A stretch of 48,030 bases of DNA from Candidatus Omnitrophota bacterium (GTDB lineage: Bacteria; Omnitrophota; Omnitrophia; Omnitrophales; Aquincolibacteriaceae), in NCBI GenBank assembly GCA_903856085.1, contig CAIOAT010000027.1, positions 1 to 48,030 on the forward strand, in the 5' to 3' direction. Below the pieces are notes generated by a model. It ran no database searches, was not told the origin of the DNA, and was given only the letters and a program-made list of their open reading frames with translations. Position 1 is the stretch's first letter. Every line of letters begins with the position of its first letter. Shown here piece after piece: positions 25,101-33,441 of this stretch. Position numbers and translations under genes: made by a program.

Positions 25101-27979
25101 GCCATCTTCCCGGCTGTCTCAACGGAAGCGACGATCTCACGCACTCCGGGGATAGCGTCAATAGCGACAGATCCTTTTTCGTTACCAAATAGCTTTCCTT
25201 GCTTCCCTTCGTAGGCGGCGCGTTCGAGGTCCGTCATGGCCGTTGTCTGTTCCTTGAGGGTGCGCGGCTTTCCAAACTCCGCTTTTTTGTAAGACGGCAG
25301 TTTTGCTTTAGCGTTGTCGACTGTTCTTTTTACTGCTTCGAGTTCTTCCTTCGACATTTTCCTGCCGTTAATCTTCCCGTCCTTCAAGATCATTTCACCT
25401 TCGGCAATACTGTTCTTGATCTCTTGTGTCCGCGCTGCATCGGATTCGATAAGATCCGATTGAGCTCTTTCCCATGCTTCCCCATAAGCGGTAGTCTTTG
25501 GGTTTAGCTTGTCGGCTCCCATCTTTTTCAATTCCTTGATTCTCTCTTTAGCCGCCCATAAGTTAAATTCGCCTTCGGACATTTTGGCCTTTTTAAACTC
25601 CGCCCTGTAGATCCTTGTGCTTGGACCGGCTTTGGAGTTCCATGCAGTTTGCAGTTCCGGGTCATTCCCTTTCATTTCACGGAAAGGATAGGCAATATGA
25701 ACCTTTTCACCATTAACCGTTTGAGTTTCAAACATAAGGGCATAGCCTTCGTTTGCAAGAAACTCGGCTTTTGAGATTCCGACATAAGTGATCCCCGGAG
25801 CATCCCAATAATCAATTCGGGAGTTCAAAGTCTCTTTCCCGCTTTTTGCCGGCACTCCGATCTGGATAACCTTATCCCCAGGCTGTAATCCGAATTTTTC
25901 AACGGGATCAATTTTTGGCGTCCCTGTTACAACGTATCCGATCCCCTTGTTTGAATATATTTCGTATGGTGGATTTGTTTTTTCAAGAGCGGCCGCGACG
26001 TTCTTTTGTTCTTCTTGGGGCGTTTCTTTGGCAGGATTCTCGTCTCCGATCTTGATCTCTCCGGACGGTTTCTCCGGGTCAAGTTCGAGCTTCGGGGATT
26101 CTGAGGGGGCAAGGATCTCTTTTACTTTCTCGTAATCGGAGCGGAGCTGCGCGGAGACTTCATCAACGACAATGCGGCGGATCTGAGGGTTTTTGTTCTT
26201 ATCGGCCCATATCTTTAATGCTTCGAGGTTTTCCTGGTCGTGGCCCTGGAGGAATTGCTCACGGATATAATCCGTTCCTCTCGTAAGATTCCCGGATTCA
26301 TCGACGAGACTTTCGATCCCGTCGATTGCACTTCTTAGCTTTGCGTCTTTCTCCCCTGAAGATCCTTCTTCATTCCCTCGAAGATCTGAAGCCGCTTTTT
26401 CGATTTCGTCGACCGGGACACCGCTTCCTTCAATTTCTTCTTTTGTTCTTCGCTCATACTCGGCATGGCGTTCTGCCTCCGTTTTAAGATGCTCTATTTT
26501 ACTCTCAAAAAGTCCAGTGAGAAGGCTTTTCTGTTTCTCCGTAAGCGGCTTGTTTTCAAGGAAAACGTCGATCACTTTAAGAGATTCTTTCTTCGTGTAT
26601 CCTTTATTTTTAAAATACTCCGGGAAAGTAGACTCTTCATAGCCGGCAACGGTATCCTCGATAGTTCCGGCCTGGTCCGGTTGATTGACGAATTTACGGC
26701 CTGCCGTTCCTTCCTCGATCTCAGCCCGCATTTGCTTGATCCCGTAGTGTACGGGGTCTTGGCCTTCTTCGTAGCCTGGAAGAAGTGTTTTAGCGTCCGC
26801 TTCAGTGATCGTTCTTTCCGGAAACTGATAAAGCGTTTTCGGTGATCTTGGCTTCTTGCTCTTGCTTGGTTTCTTCGGTTCGTCTTTAAGCGCGGCTTTT
26901 ACGATCGTCTCCGCCGGGATCTCGATACTGGCCCCTGTCTTTTTTGCGGCCTCGATTGTCTCGGGCTTTACTCCTAGTAGCTCCTCCATCTTCGCGCCAA
27001 AATCTTCTTTAAACGCCGTTTCAAACTTCGCAAGGTGCTCCGGAGTAATCTGAAACGATGTCGGTAAACCATGAGCTTTCATCTTCCAGTACGAGAATTT
27101 TTCTAAGATGTTTTGCCTGCCCCATTGTTTCAAACGATCCGGTTCAAAAATTGAGGGTCTTGGCATCATGTCTCCTTCTTTGATGCCTTTCGCTCTCGAA
27201 TAGCGGTACGTCGTTGCATCGGACGCGGCGCGGCCTCCAGGAAGGCCGTGCATAAATCCACCGGCGATCTCACCCTTAACGATGAAGTCCGCAAGCTCAA
27301 TGGCTCCCCTTGCTGTATTGCTTGCGTCTGAGGGTATCCATTTTTCGGTAGGGATAAGGTGATCCAAAGCGGAGAACGCAAGAAAGCCTACTGCGGTTCC
27401 GATGGGATCAATAACCGCGCCCGTGGCGACGCCTATCTGCATCAATGCGCCAAGATATTCTTTGTTGCTTGGATGATCCGGACGGATACCTGTAATCTTC
27501 GGGTTTCTTGCAAATTCCTCAAAATGCGCCTCAACGTCATGCAAGGACAATCCTGTTGATTCCGCTATCGCTTTTGATCTCTCCTTAACGTAATCATCCC
27601 CAAACCTCTCACGCATCGTCTTTGATTCACCGTAAATGCTCGGTAAGTCTCGCTGCCTTTTTAACTCTTGCTGAATGGCATAGATATTTTGGGATTTTGC
27701 GTTTGCTTCCTCCGGGCCCCCCTGGATCATCTTTCGAGCACCGGATTTAAGATCCGTCTCCGCTTCGCGCTTTCCTACGCCCATTGGCCCAATAACAGAT
27801 GCTTTCAAAGCTCCTTTGATACTTCCCCATACGTCATAGGATTTTGAAGGACCAATGGAAAGGTGTTCCGGTTCAATCGCTGATTCAACGTCCGGGGCTT
27901 GTGATAAAGTCTTTTGTCCCTCGGTTCCTTCCTTGAGCTCCGGGGCGGCTGCTGCGGACTCCAGATCAATTTCGGGCAT
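22154..27979 (-). CDS. Giant internal virion / ejection protein with a HEGGH metallopeptidase motif
   Basis: The 1,941-residue product is by far the largest gene, placed after two smaller internal virion proteins as in T7-like phages (gp14, gp15, gp16 order). Most of it is helical and charged. Residues ~1-320 have two hydrophobic stretches (LGALMQIGVATGAVIDPIG); a middle region includes Pro/Lys-rich linkers and an H1249-EGG-H1253-QLDEMF zinc-peptidase (HExxH) motif; the C-terminal ~450 residues contain further hydrophobic segments and a basic tail. Ejection proteins of this kind cross the envelope to form the DNA conduit, and some carry peptidoglycan-cutting or peptidase domains. The role as polyvalent protein is inferred from size, place and motif. 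Confidence 0.7.
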   Translation of the reverse strand: MPEIDLESAAAAPELKEGTEGQKTLSQAPDVESAIEPEHLSIGPSKSYDVWGSIKGALKASVIGPMGVGKREAETDLKSGARKMIQGGPEEANAKSQNIYAIQQELKRQRDLPSIYGESKTMRERFGDDYVKERSKAIAESTGLSLHDVEAHFEEFARNPKITGIRPDHPSNKEYLGALMQIGVATGAVIDPIGTAVGFLAFSALDHLIPTEKWIPSDASNTARGAIELADFIVKGEIAGGFMHGLPGGRAASDATTYRYSRAKGIKEGDMMPRPSIFEPDRLKQWGRQNILEKFSYWKMKAHGLPTSFQITPEHLAKFETAFKEDFGAKMEELLGVKPETIEAAKKTGASIEIPAETIVKAALKDEPKKPSKSKKPRSPKTLYQFPERTITEADAKTLLPGYEEGQDPVHYGIKQMRAEIEEGTAGRKFVNQPDQAGTIEDTVAGYEESTFPEYFKNKGYTKKESLKVIDVFLENKPLTEKQKSLLTGLFESKIEHLKTEAERHAEYERRTKEEIEGSGVPVDEIEKAASDLRGNEEGSSGEKDAKLRSAIDGIESLVDESGNLTRGTDYIREQFLQGHDQENLEALKIWADKNKNPQIRRIVVDEVSAQLRSDYEKVKEILAPSESPKLELDPEKPSGEIKIGDENPAKETPQEEQKNVAAALEKTNPPYEIYSNKGIGYVVTGTPKIDPVEKFGLQPGDKVIQIGVPAKSGKETLNSRIDYWDAPGITYVGISKAEFLANEGYALMFETQTVNGEKVHIAYPFREMKGNDPELQTAWNSKAGPSTRIYRAEFKKAKMSEGEFNLWAAKERIKELKKMGADKLNPKTTAYGEAWERAQSDLIESDAARTQEIKNSIAEGEMILKDGKINGRKMSKEELEAVKRTVDNAKAKLPSYKKAEFGKPRTLKEQTTAMTDLERAAYEGKQGKLFGNEKGSVAIDAIPGVREIVASVETAGKMAKGIQETFAAPTLDKYSRMTAETLREQIAKSVRAYDVMEVSLARARNMFNKMDKAKLVYFMDAIETGAKQPTPELQTIADTIRNELDLRREKIQRLGTGKLQTFIDNYFPHIWKDPKKAQDVFLQMGSKRPFEGGKSFLKKRTIESIKDGIAAGLEPVSYNPVDLVLLKAREMDKYILAHETLNIMKSEGLAKFVAVGAERPEAWKKVDDNISTVYGSPEYKVKEYQDEEMMDALQAVLDSLGIKHERRLKIGGKALGYSQPGPIDPKTGRPGPGTVTTRTATPPSTVAHEGGHQLDEMFGLLDKFLGGKRPKADFILDRMAGKAKREGRLTDVQKLEMQKTINKELRDLADLKKVGAYGRKGVEKMATMLEAMIQAPDKFKKVAPNVYKMYREFLQSDPRLKPLLDIKHGIPKKVMTGTGSVGGMVINGYWYMPENAATVINNYLSPGLRGNTFFDLYRNAGNTLNQFQLSGLFHLGFTSLDACISRVALGFEKVGSGELKGVGDVVAGISGVPAITNLIKGDKLLNAWYGKPTDAKTALIAESMVMAGGRARMDSFYATTAFKNMQAAFKEGKVVKGIMTAPLAALEAITQPILSEIVPRQKLGVFFDLAQSEIERNPNMGHAELRKKVQDVWDSVDNRMGQLVYDNLFWHKTTKDLLMVSVRSVGWNLGTFRELGGGAIDTLKFVKDVASGKKAKFTHKMAYTMALPVVTGLYGAIYNYLHTGEAPQDLKDYFFPRNGKIDKNGKEQRVSLPSYMKDIYHYSTDPWKTVTNKVAPQNSMIAQMLDNKDFYGTEIRNEDDPIMQQIMDEMKFVGTSAIPFTARNVNKTGWSPEQLIGVMPSPQSVNMTKAEQAAQKFASAKVPVGSRTKENSKHAQDKAEILAKFMQNKDYDAVYKAADDGTITNREAEQLIKESEMSYLERVAPHLTVEEAIKVYKKANEKEKEILRDIIEKKYSNKMKKEMTPEQQARIEKLYEENFQ

Positions 27980-29448
27980 TACTTGTTCCCCTTGCTTTTA
28001 ACCTCGTAAGATCCGTCCGGGTAGAATGTAATGTGATTCCCGTATCTATCCACTTTAACAACGCCTTCTTTTGGATAGTTTTTTACTTCCGGATGGCGAG
28101 TCAAAAAATCTTGAGCGAGTTTTTGCTTTGTAACGGCAGGGAGATCCTGGACCTTTGCTTTGGGATCTTTCGCGTGTTCCTGAATCGCGGAGCTGACAAT
28201 CTCCTGGCCTTTAGGATTTCCCTTAACCATATCCATAATGGAACGAAGAACGCCTTTCTTTTCAGAAGATGCTTTCTCGCGTGCTCCGTCCTCGGAAAGA
28301 ATCTTATCCAGATCTGAATAATCGTCCGCAACTGTCCCGACTTCTTCATCCTTCAAGAAATGAAGATGCGCCAGGTGTTGCGCGTCCTGGACCGATAACT
28401 TCCCGCTCGATCTCGCTGACAGGATCTTATCGTGTACGTCCTGGCTGTTCTGCGCGTCGTCGGCCATTGATTCCAAAATTTCCATATACGCGGCCCGGTC
28501 ACTCTTGTGCGTGAGTTTTGACGCTCCGAACTGATCCCGGAGCTTCCCGAACTGCACCGGAGTAATTTTCTTCGAGGTAAACGCTTCCTCGATCTGAGGA
28601 AGCTGTGCGGTCCGGTCGTGGACTTGCATAGCAAACGACTCGTATGTTTTCTTCTGTCCGAGTTTTTCGGCAGCTTTCGCGGTCTTTTCTCTGCGCTCGA
28701 TCATTCTGTTTGCGGTCTGTGTCGCCTTATCAAGCGTCTCAATATTCACCCCTTCATAAAACCCGTTCTTCACCATATCCAAGAACTGATCCGGAGCCGT
28801 GATCGCGTAATGCGTAGCGTGGGCCTGATCCCACTTCTGCTTTTTCTCAACCTTTTGCTTCACGCCTTCTTCTGTTGTTAGAAATCCTGCGTGTACCTGA
28901 GCGTCAATATTCGTGTCAAGCTGATGGATCTCGTTTGTTAGCTCTCCGACGTTCGTTGTTTTAATATAATTCTGTTGATGAATGGCTTCATAGGTATCCA
29001 GTTGAGCCTTTGCGTTCGAGACATATTTTTTTAAAAGCATTGAGTCAAGATTCGCCTGTGTAACATTTGAATTGTGCTGCTGCTCCATATTCCATTGATT
29101 CTTCCACCTTGGCATTGAAATATGATCCGCTGATTTAGACCTGGCCTCTTCAATGCGCGTAGAATATTTTGACTTAACGGCCGCGATCTGTTCGGGGGTC
29201 ATGCTCGAAATATCTTCTTTTGCGAAGTCTGATTCAACAGTCATAAGCGCTTTTTCGTGCTCGTTCTGCGCCCTAGTCGTTTCCGCTACTTTCTGAACTT
29301 TTAACAGTTGCTCTGATGCTCCCTGTATCCCTTTTCCTATGTCTGAGAGAATACGGCCACCGGTAGACGCTACTTGCGGGTCAATCGGTTGTTGCGGAAT
29401 TTCATTCGTCATTCTCCCGCTTGATTCGTGCTCAGTAATTCTCGCCAT
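27979..29448 (-). CDS. Internal virion (ejection) protein, coiled-coil rich
   Basis: The 489-residue protein is almost entirely helical with a Q/E/K-rich coiled-coil character (LLKVQKVAETTRAQNEHEKA, KVEKKQKWDQAHATHY). It ends in a small beta segment (EGVVKVDRYGNHITFYPDGSYE). It lies between the gp14-like gene and the giant ejection protein, and its ATG/TAA contacts the latter (TAATG at 27979). Size, composition and place match T7 gp15-type core proteins. Confidence 0.65.
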   Translation of the reverse strand: MARITEHESSGRMTNEIPQQPIDPQVASTGGRILSDIGKGIQGASEQLLKVQKVAETTRAQNEHEKALMTVESDFAKEDISSMTPEQIAAVKSKYSTRIEEARSKSADHISMPRWKNQWNMEQQHNSNVTQANLDSMLLKKYVSNAKAQLDTYEAIHQQNYIKTTNVGELTNEIHQLDTNIDAQVHAGFLTTEEGVKQKVEKKQKWDQAHATHYAITAPDQFLDMVKNGFYEGVNIETLDKATQTANRMIERREKTAKAAEKLGQKKTYESFAMQVHDRTAQLPQIEEAFTSKKITPVQFGKLRDQFGASKLTHKSDRAAYMEILESMADDAQNSQDVHDKILSARSSGKLSVQDAQHLAHLHFLKDEEVGTVADDYSDLDKILSEDGAREKASSEKKGVLRSIMDMVKGNPKGQEIVSSAIQEHAKDPKAKVQDLPAVTKQKLAQDFLTRHPEVKNYPKEGVVKVDRYGNHITFYPDGSYEVKSKGNK

Positions 29449-29459
29449 GATTCCCCCTA

Positions 29460-29990
29460 TTAATTCGTCGACGCGCCAACAATCGTTGAAAATAAACCCA
29501 TGACAGCTTTTGTTGTCTGCTCTCTCTTAATTTGTTTACCCGTCCATCGGTCAATAGCCGCCTGATTCTCAAGCCCGCGAGCCGACACCTCCGCGTTATA
29601 GGATGAGATTGACATATCAAGATTCCATTGAGAGATACTATCGACCATCACATCGACCGGAGAACCGGTGTTCGTCTTGACGCCACGCCCTGCATATTCC
29701 GCGAACTGATGCCCCGTGTCTGACTGTTTCTTCCGTTCCATCTGCGTTTGGTGCAACGCTTCTGCCGCTCTCGTCTCCTGCGCTTTCTGCATAGCGAGAT
29801 CGGCATTGTATTGATAGGCTTTGTTCTGCTGAACGCCTTGCGTGTAATCTCCCCATGCGGACATTATCCCGCCGACGATTCCACCCATAGCGGCAAAGCT
29901 ACCTCCACCCCCACCGGCAGAATTTCCGAGAGTCGATTGTGCCATCGGTCCACCCATTGAGTCTAAAGATGCCCCCGTCGCTCCGCTCAT
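29460..29990 (-). CDS. Internal virion protein, T7 gp14-like
   Basis: 176 residues: Gly-rich N-terminus with a hydrophobic helix (GSFAAMGGIVGGIMSAWGDY), then a helix with NKAYQYNADLAMQKA, a short loop with YAGRGVKTNTGSPVDVM, and a second long helix (SYNAEVSARGLENQAAIDRW). The NA / GS-P / YNA pattern is that of gp14-type proteins that enter the outer membrane during DNA ejection. Placement directly after tail tubular protein B supports this. Confidence 0.7.
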   Translation of the reverse strand: MSGATGASLDSMGGPMAQSTLGNSAGGGGGSFAAMGGIVGGIMSAWGDYTQGVQQNKAYQYNADLAMQKAQETRAAEALHQTQMERKKQSDTGHQFAEYAGRGVKTNTGSPVDVMVDSISQWNLDMSISSYNAEVSARGLENQAAIDRWTGKQIKREQTTKAVMGLFSTIVGASTN

Positions 29991-29994
29991 AGTT

Positions 29995-32454
29995 TTAGTC
30001 CTTGGTTTCGGTTTCAGATTTTAAGAGAACGCATAAAAGCATGGCAGGAAGCGGCTGATCCTGAACTATTACAATTTCATCGTCCGTCGCCCATCCCCCA
30101 TCAATCGGCATTGGGATATCTCCTGTGTAAAGAGGAACTGGATGGCCGAGCGGAGGGTTCTTTGGAGTTTGAATAACCATCGGTTTTAAAAACTTTGGAT
30201 CGTCTTTCTTCCCGATCTTCAGTCCGAGAGTCCGATCAACACGGAGATACGCCTCGTAAATCCTTCGCATGACTCCCTGCCCGCCTTCTGTGATTCTCAA
30301 AAGCTGTAGTTTCCCCCTATACGGAAGCCCTCCGATAATCTGCGCGGATTTGTTAGGAAGCGTAATCTGCCCTGAACCATCGACTAGGAACCTCTGTTGC
30401 GCGGCCGGAATTGCTCCGTCGGTCTGAACTGATATCGTCTCTCCGATTAAATGGTCGAATCCGGATATCGTTGACACCATTTTCCAAACTTTCCCACCGC
30501 TTGAATAAGTTCCGAAAGATGTCCCATCGATAGTGTTCCCGAGCTCATCTTTCAACTGGAACGTATGGGTCGTAACTCCGGCTACGATGTAAATGTTTCC
30601 ATTGAGAGGAGAAGAAACGACTTTTGGAAATCCGTTCGGTCCTACGCCAACGACGCTCACAAGATCAATCTTGATCTGGTCTCCATTCGAGAATCCATGA
30701 CTAGACGCCGTGACGACTACAGGGTTTGCGTTTGTGAATCCAGTTATTGTTATAGGCGTGTTTAGAGCCAAAGCGCAACTAAGACGGATAGGCTCCCATT
30801 GATTTACGAACGTCTCAGCCGAGAAATACTCGACGAACCGGCATACGCTCCCGTTAATAACCCTGTTCACAATCACCCATATCTGGTCGTCCGCACCGTC
30901 GACCTGTAGGATCGCGAGGGATTCAAAGAGTCCTTCCCCACCGCTCGATGCTCCTGCCGTAAGGCGCGACCATCCCATGACCTGTTGCTCCGCGTTCCGG
31001 ACAAGCACCGCGATTTGACCGTCTGCGCGAAGTACCCATATCCTGTCATTCGGGCTTTGTTGATGTGCCATCTCAACCGCCCCGCCTCCGTCTCTCAAGA
31101 TGTGATCCGCAAAGATGCACATATCCGCGGCGAGTTGCCGGTTTTTAAGATAATCGTAATAGAGCTCGCGCACCTGAAAGAGATTCGCTTGGAGATAATA
31201 GAGATAGCTTGAAATCTTCTCGGGTTGGATGGCGGCGGTAGGATAATTCGTATCGTTATTGACATTGATGTTCTTAGCGGAAATCGTCGCTCCGGCAGTA
31301 CCGGATTGGATTGTGAACGTCCCTCCACTTGTCCCTGCTTGAAGGGATGAAGGGCAGGAGGCCATCCACCTTATCGCATTTCCCTGAACATCGGATACCG
31401 TAAAATCCACCGCCGCCGAATCTACGTTTGCATCTACCTTAAAATTGTCCGGTGCATTAATGACTGAACCCCAACCGCTTTTCGGCTGATAAGTCGTATT
31501 CGCATAATAAAGCCTCTGCTCATGGAATTGACAAGTCGCCGGCCACCCGCGCACATCGGAAAACGCGGCTTCTGCCCATAGCGTAAACGCGCTTGCGCTC
31601 GTGAGTGTTCCCGCGACGCCCTCCGGCTCTGACTGAACCGCTGCGGTCGCATGAAGTCCATCTGACACGGTAAGAATCTTAACAACACCGGTATTGATTT
31701 TCCAAAGGCTTCCAACATGACCGGCTTGGAATACGGGGACAGTTGCGGCAAGCACCCAATACCCTGACGCAAGGTCCGCGGCAAAGGTCGAACCTCCGAC
31801 ATTTGCGACGAGACATTTGTAAGTGCTTCCTCCATTCGTCACATAATCAGGCATATCGGGACCTGGGACATACGCTATCCCCGCGCCCCAAGCAGGGACA
31901 GTTACAACAAGATTGACGTTACCAGTAGCGGACGATGGGGTAATCGTTAGTTTCGTAATGTTGTCATCAAGGAACGGGCCTCGTATGAACGAAACCGGAG
32001 TCATGGAAAATGAATTTGAGGCGAGTCTAACGAGCTTATATGGCTTGTAGGTATTGAGCGGCGAGGTAATATACATCGTGTCCTCGTCCTGCGCCCTGTG
32101 AATCTGAAACACATCGGCCGAGTCGTAAGGAGTGACGATCTCTACAGGATTACCGCCATTCAACACCTGACCGTTATTCGCCCAAAATCGGAAGTAATGA
32201 TAACCAACCTCGACAATGTAATTCTGCGTCGAGGAAAAAGAGAATTTCATAATCTTGGTTTTCTTGGTCGGGTCTTTTACTGATCCTGCGTACACCGTCC
32301 CAGGCGCGAACATAGCCCCGCCGATCTGGTGGAGCAGGAAATTCTCCGCGCACCCGAGCGCGTTAGGATACTGAACGAGATCGAACCGTCCTTTTGCGAG
32401 GGGAGACCATTCGCCGGCATTAAAATTACAATGAGGCGTTAAGGCTTTTGGCAT
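29995..32454 (-). CDS. Tail tubular protein B (gp12-like nozzle)
   Basis: The 819-residue protein begins FNAGEWSPLAKGRFDLVQYPNA and continues NFLLHQIGGAMFAPGTVYAG and KFSFSSTQNYIVEVGYHYFRFW, the signature of the podovirus/gp12-family tail nozzle protein (NFxxGExSPxxxGRxDxxxY, GGxxxRPGTxF). An inserted small beta domain near ~165-245 (TYKCLVANVGGSTF) resembles modules in other genes of this phage. A further insert lies at ~565-650 (ITITGFTNANPVVVTASS). In T7 the protein forms the lower tail through which DNA leaves. Overlaps the preceding small cysteine-rich gene by 16 bases. Confidence 0.85.
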   Translation of the reverse strand: MPKALTPHCNFNAGEWSPLAKGRFDLVQYPNALGCAENFLLHQIGGAMFAPGTVYAGSVKDPTKKTKIMKFSFSSTQNYIVEVGYHYFRFWANNGQVLNGGNPVEIVTPYDSADVFQIHRAQDEDTMYITSPLNTYKPYKLVRLASNSFSMTPVSFIRGPFLDDNITKLTITPSSATGNVNLVVTVPAWGAGIAYVPGPDMPDYVTNGGSTYKCLVANVGGSTFAADLASGYWVLAATVPVFQAGHVGSLWKINTGVVKILTVSDGLHATAAVQSEPEGVAGTLTSASAFTLWAEAAFSDVRGWPATCQFHEQRLYYANTTYQPKSGWGSVINAPDNFKVDANVDSAAVDFTVSDVQGNAIRWMASCPSSLQAGTSGGTFTIQSGTAGATISAKNINVNNDTNYPTAAIQPEKISSYLYYLQANLFQVRELYYDYLKNRQLAADMCIFADHILRDGGGAVEMAHQQSPNDRIWVLRADGQIAVLVRNAEQQVMGWSRLTAGASSGGEGLFESLAILQVDGADDQIWVIVNRVINGSVCRFVEYFSAETFVNQWEPIRLSCALALNTPITITGFTNANPVVVTASSHGFSNGDQIKIDLVSVVGVGPNGFPKVVSSPLNGNIYIVAGVTTHTFQLKDELGNTIDGTSFGTYSSGGKVWKMVSTISGFDHLIGETISVQTDGAIPAAQQRFLVDGSGQITLPNKSAQIIGGLPYRGKLQLLRITEGGQGVMRRIYEAYLRVDRTLGLKIGKKDDPKFLKPMVIQTPKNPPLGHPVPLYTGDIPMPIDGGWATDDEIVIVQDQPLPAMLLCVLLKSETETKD

Positions 32455-32744
32455 GAAAACCTCTTGGCAGGATCAAACGCGGGATGAATTGGCTTTCCAG
32501 AGTTATACGGGCAATTCGGATAATCTACTTTTGAATCTTCTCTTTTCATGCAACGAAGTCCCTTAGATATTTCCGCTCCTATCCGGTACGGATAAATGTC
32601 GCAATAGGTACGCCCGCCGCTCCTTCCCCCATGCTCCGCTTTCAAATGATCGCAATGAGAATACAAGTCAACATTCTCACCGTTCAGATTAACGGTTTTT
32701 GCGAACACGATACAGCATTGACCACATCGAGCGCATTTGTCCAT
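32439..32744 (-). CDS. CxxCxxCC (YkgJ-like) cysteine-cluster protein
   Basis: The ATG at 32744, two bases after the stop of the tail tubular A gene, gives 101 residues starting MDKCARCGQCCIVFAKTV. The C-xx-C-xx-CC stretch is the hallmark of the YkgJ/zinc- or iron-chelating family. Further cysteines follow in SHCDHL, TYCDIYP, GLRCMKRE, NCPYNSG and FSCQKP. Placing such a gene between tail tubular A and B is unusual. A metal-dependent modification role or simple assembly cofactor function is possible; neither is shown. Confidence 0.65.
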   Translation of the reverse strand: MDKCARCGQCCIVFAKTVNLNGENVDLYSHCDHLKAEHGGRSGGRTYCDIYPYRIGAEISKGLRCMKREDSKVDYPNCPYNSGKPIHPAFDPAKRFSCQKP

Positions 32745-32746
32745 GC

Positions 32747-33391
32747 TCACCAATTTGTCGGTATCCAAATTTTTCCAACATCTACCATGCTCCCACGGCC
32801 TGAGAGCCGAGCGGTCTCCCATTCGCTTTGAGCGGGAGTCTCTGGCGTCCCTCCGGAGTCTCTTGACTTCGCGTCAGGAAGTCTTATTTCCTCGTATTCC
32901 TTGAGAAGCATCTCCGCTTTCTTTGCCGATTGAGCGATATTAAAGCCAATCTCCGCGCCAAGGCGTGTTGCGAGAGCCGTAACCATTGACGGGGAATAAC
33001 TCGACGGGTCGTCATTCCTGAACACATATTTAAGCTGAAGGTTCGCCATGTCCGAGAGAAGAACCCTTGTCATTGTATTATCCTCGCTCTTGAAGCTCTC
33101 GAACTTGAACGTCGCTCCGATATTTGAGACTGCAATCGGCCTTATGAAATCGTTAGGTAACGCGTAAGCGATAGTCAATCCCTCAACACCTGAGTATGGA
33201 ACGATGGAAAGGGTTTGTACTGGAACTGTGGTTGTCGCGCAACTCCAAGGAAATGCTTCAAGAAATTCATCACGGATAGGGTCATACAAATCAAGCATTA
33301 AATCCGATTCTCTTGAGCCATCTGTAAAAGAAGAAATCCGGTTAGCTCCGATTTTTCGTATTGCGAGATTAGCTACTCCTGTCTTGTCCAT
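32747..33391 (-). CDS. Tail tubular protein A (gp11-like gatekeeper)
   Basis: The 214-residue product opens ANLAIRKIGANRISSFTDGSRESDLMLDLYDPIRDEFLEAFPWSCA (seen in pieces: AIRKIG, D..RES, Y...RDEFLEAFPWS), the conserved core of gp11/TTPA gatekeeper proteins that join portal and nozzle. The 3' part (YEEIRLPDAKSRDSGGTPE) is the usual helical tail. It follows the terminator after the head genes and is coupled to the cysteine-cluster gene and nozzle gene. Confidence 0.85.
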   Translation of the reverse strand: MDKTGVANLAIRKIGANRISSFTDGSRESDLMLDLYDPIRDEFLEAFPWSCATTTVPVQTLSIVPYSGVEGLTIAYALPNDFIRPIAVSNIGATFKFESFKSEDNTMTRVLLSDMANLQLKYVFRNDDPSSYSPSMVTALATRLGAEIGFNIAQSAKKAEMLLKEYEEIRLPDAKSRDSGGTPETPAQSEWETARLSGRGSMVDVGKIWIPTNW

Positions 33392-33402
33392 CGAGTCCCC
33401 CT

Positions 33403-33437
33403 AAAAAGAATGGGGAGAGTGTTTAACCCCTCCCCAT
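33403..33437 (-). terminator. Rho-independent terminator between head and tail genes
   Basis: A perfect 8-bp stem (ATGGGGAG at 33410-33417 with CTCCCCAT at 33430-33437) and a 12-base loop are followed on the minus strand by TTCTTTTT. It lies 5 bases past the secreted-protein stop and 12 bases before the tail gene start. It should reduce tail-gene expression relative to capsid genes. Confidence 0.75.
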
Positions 33438-33441
33438 ATCT

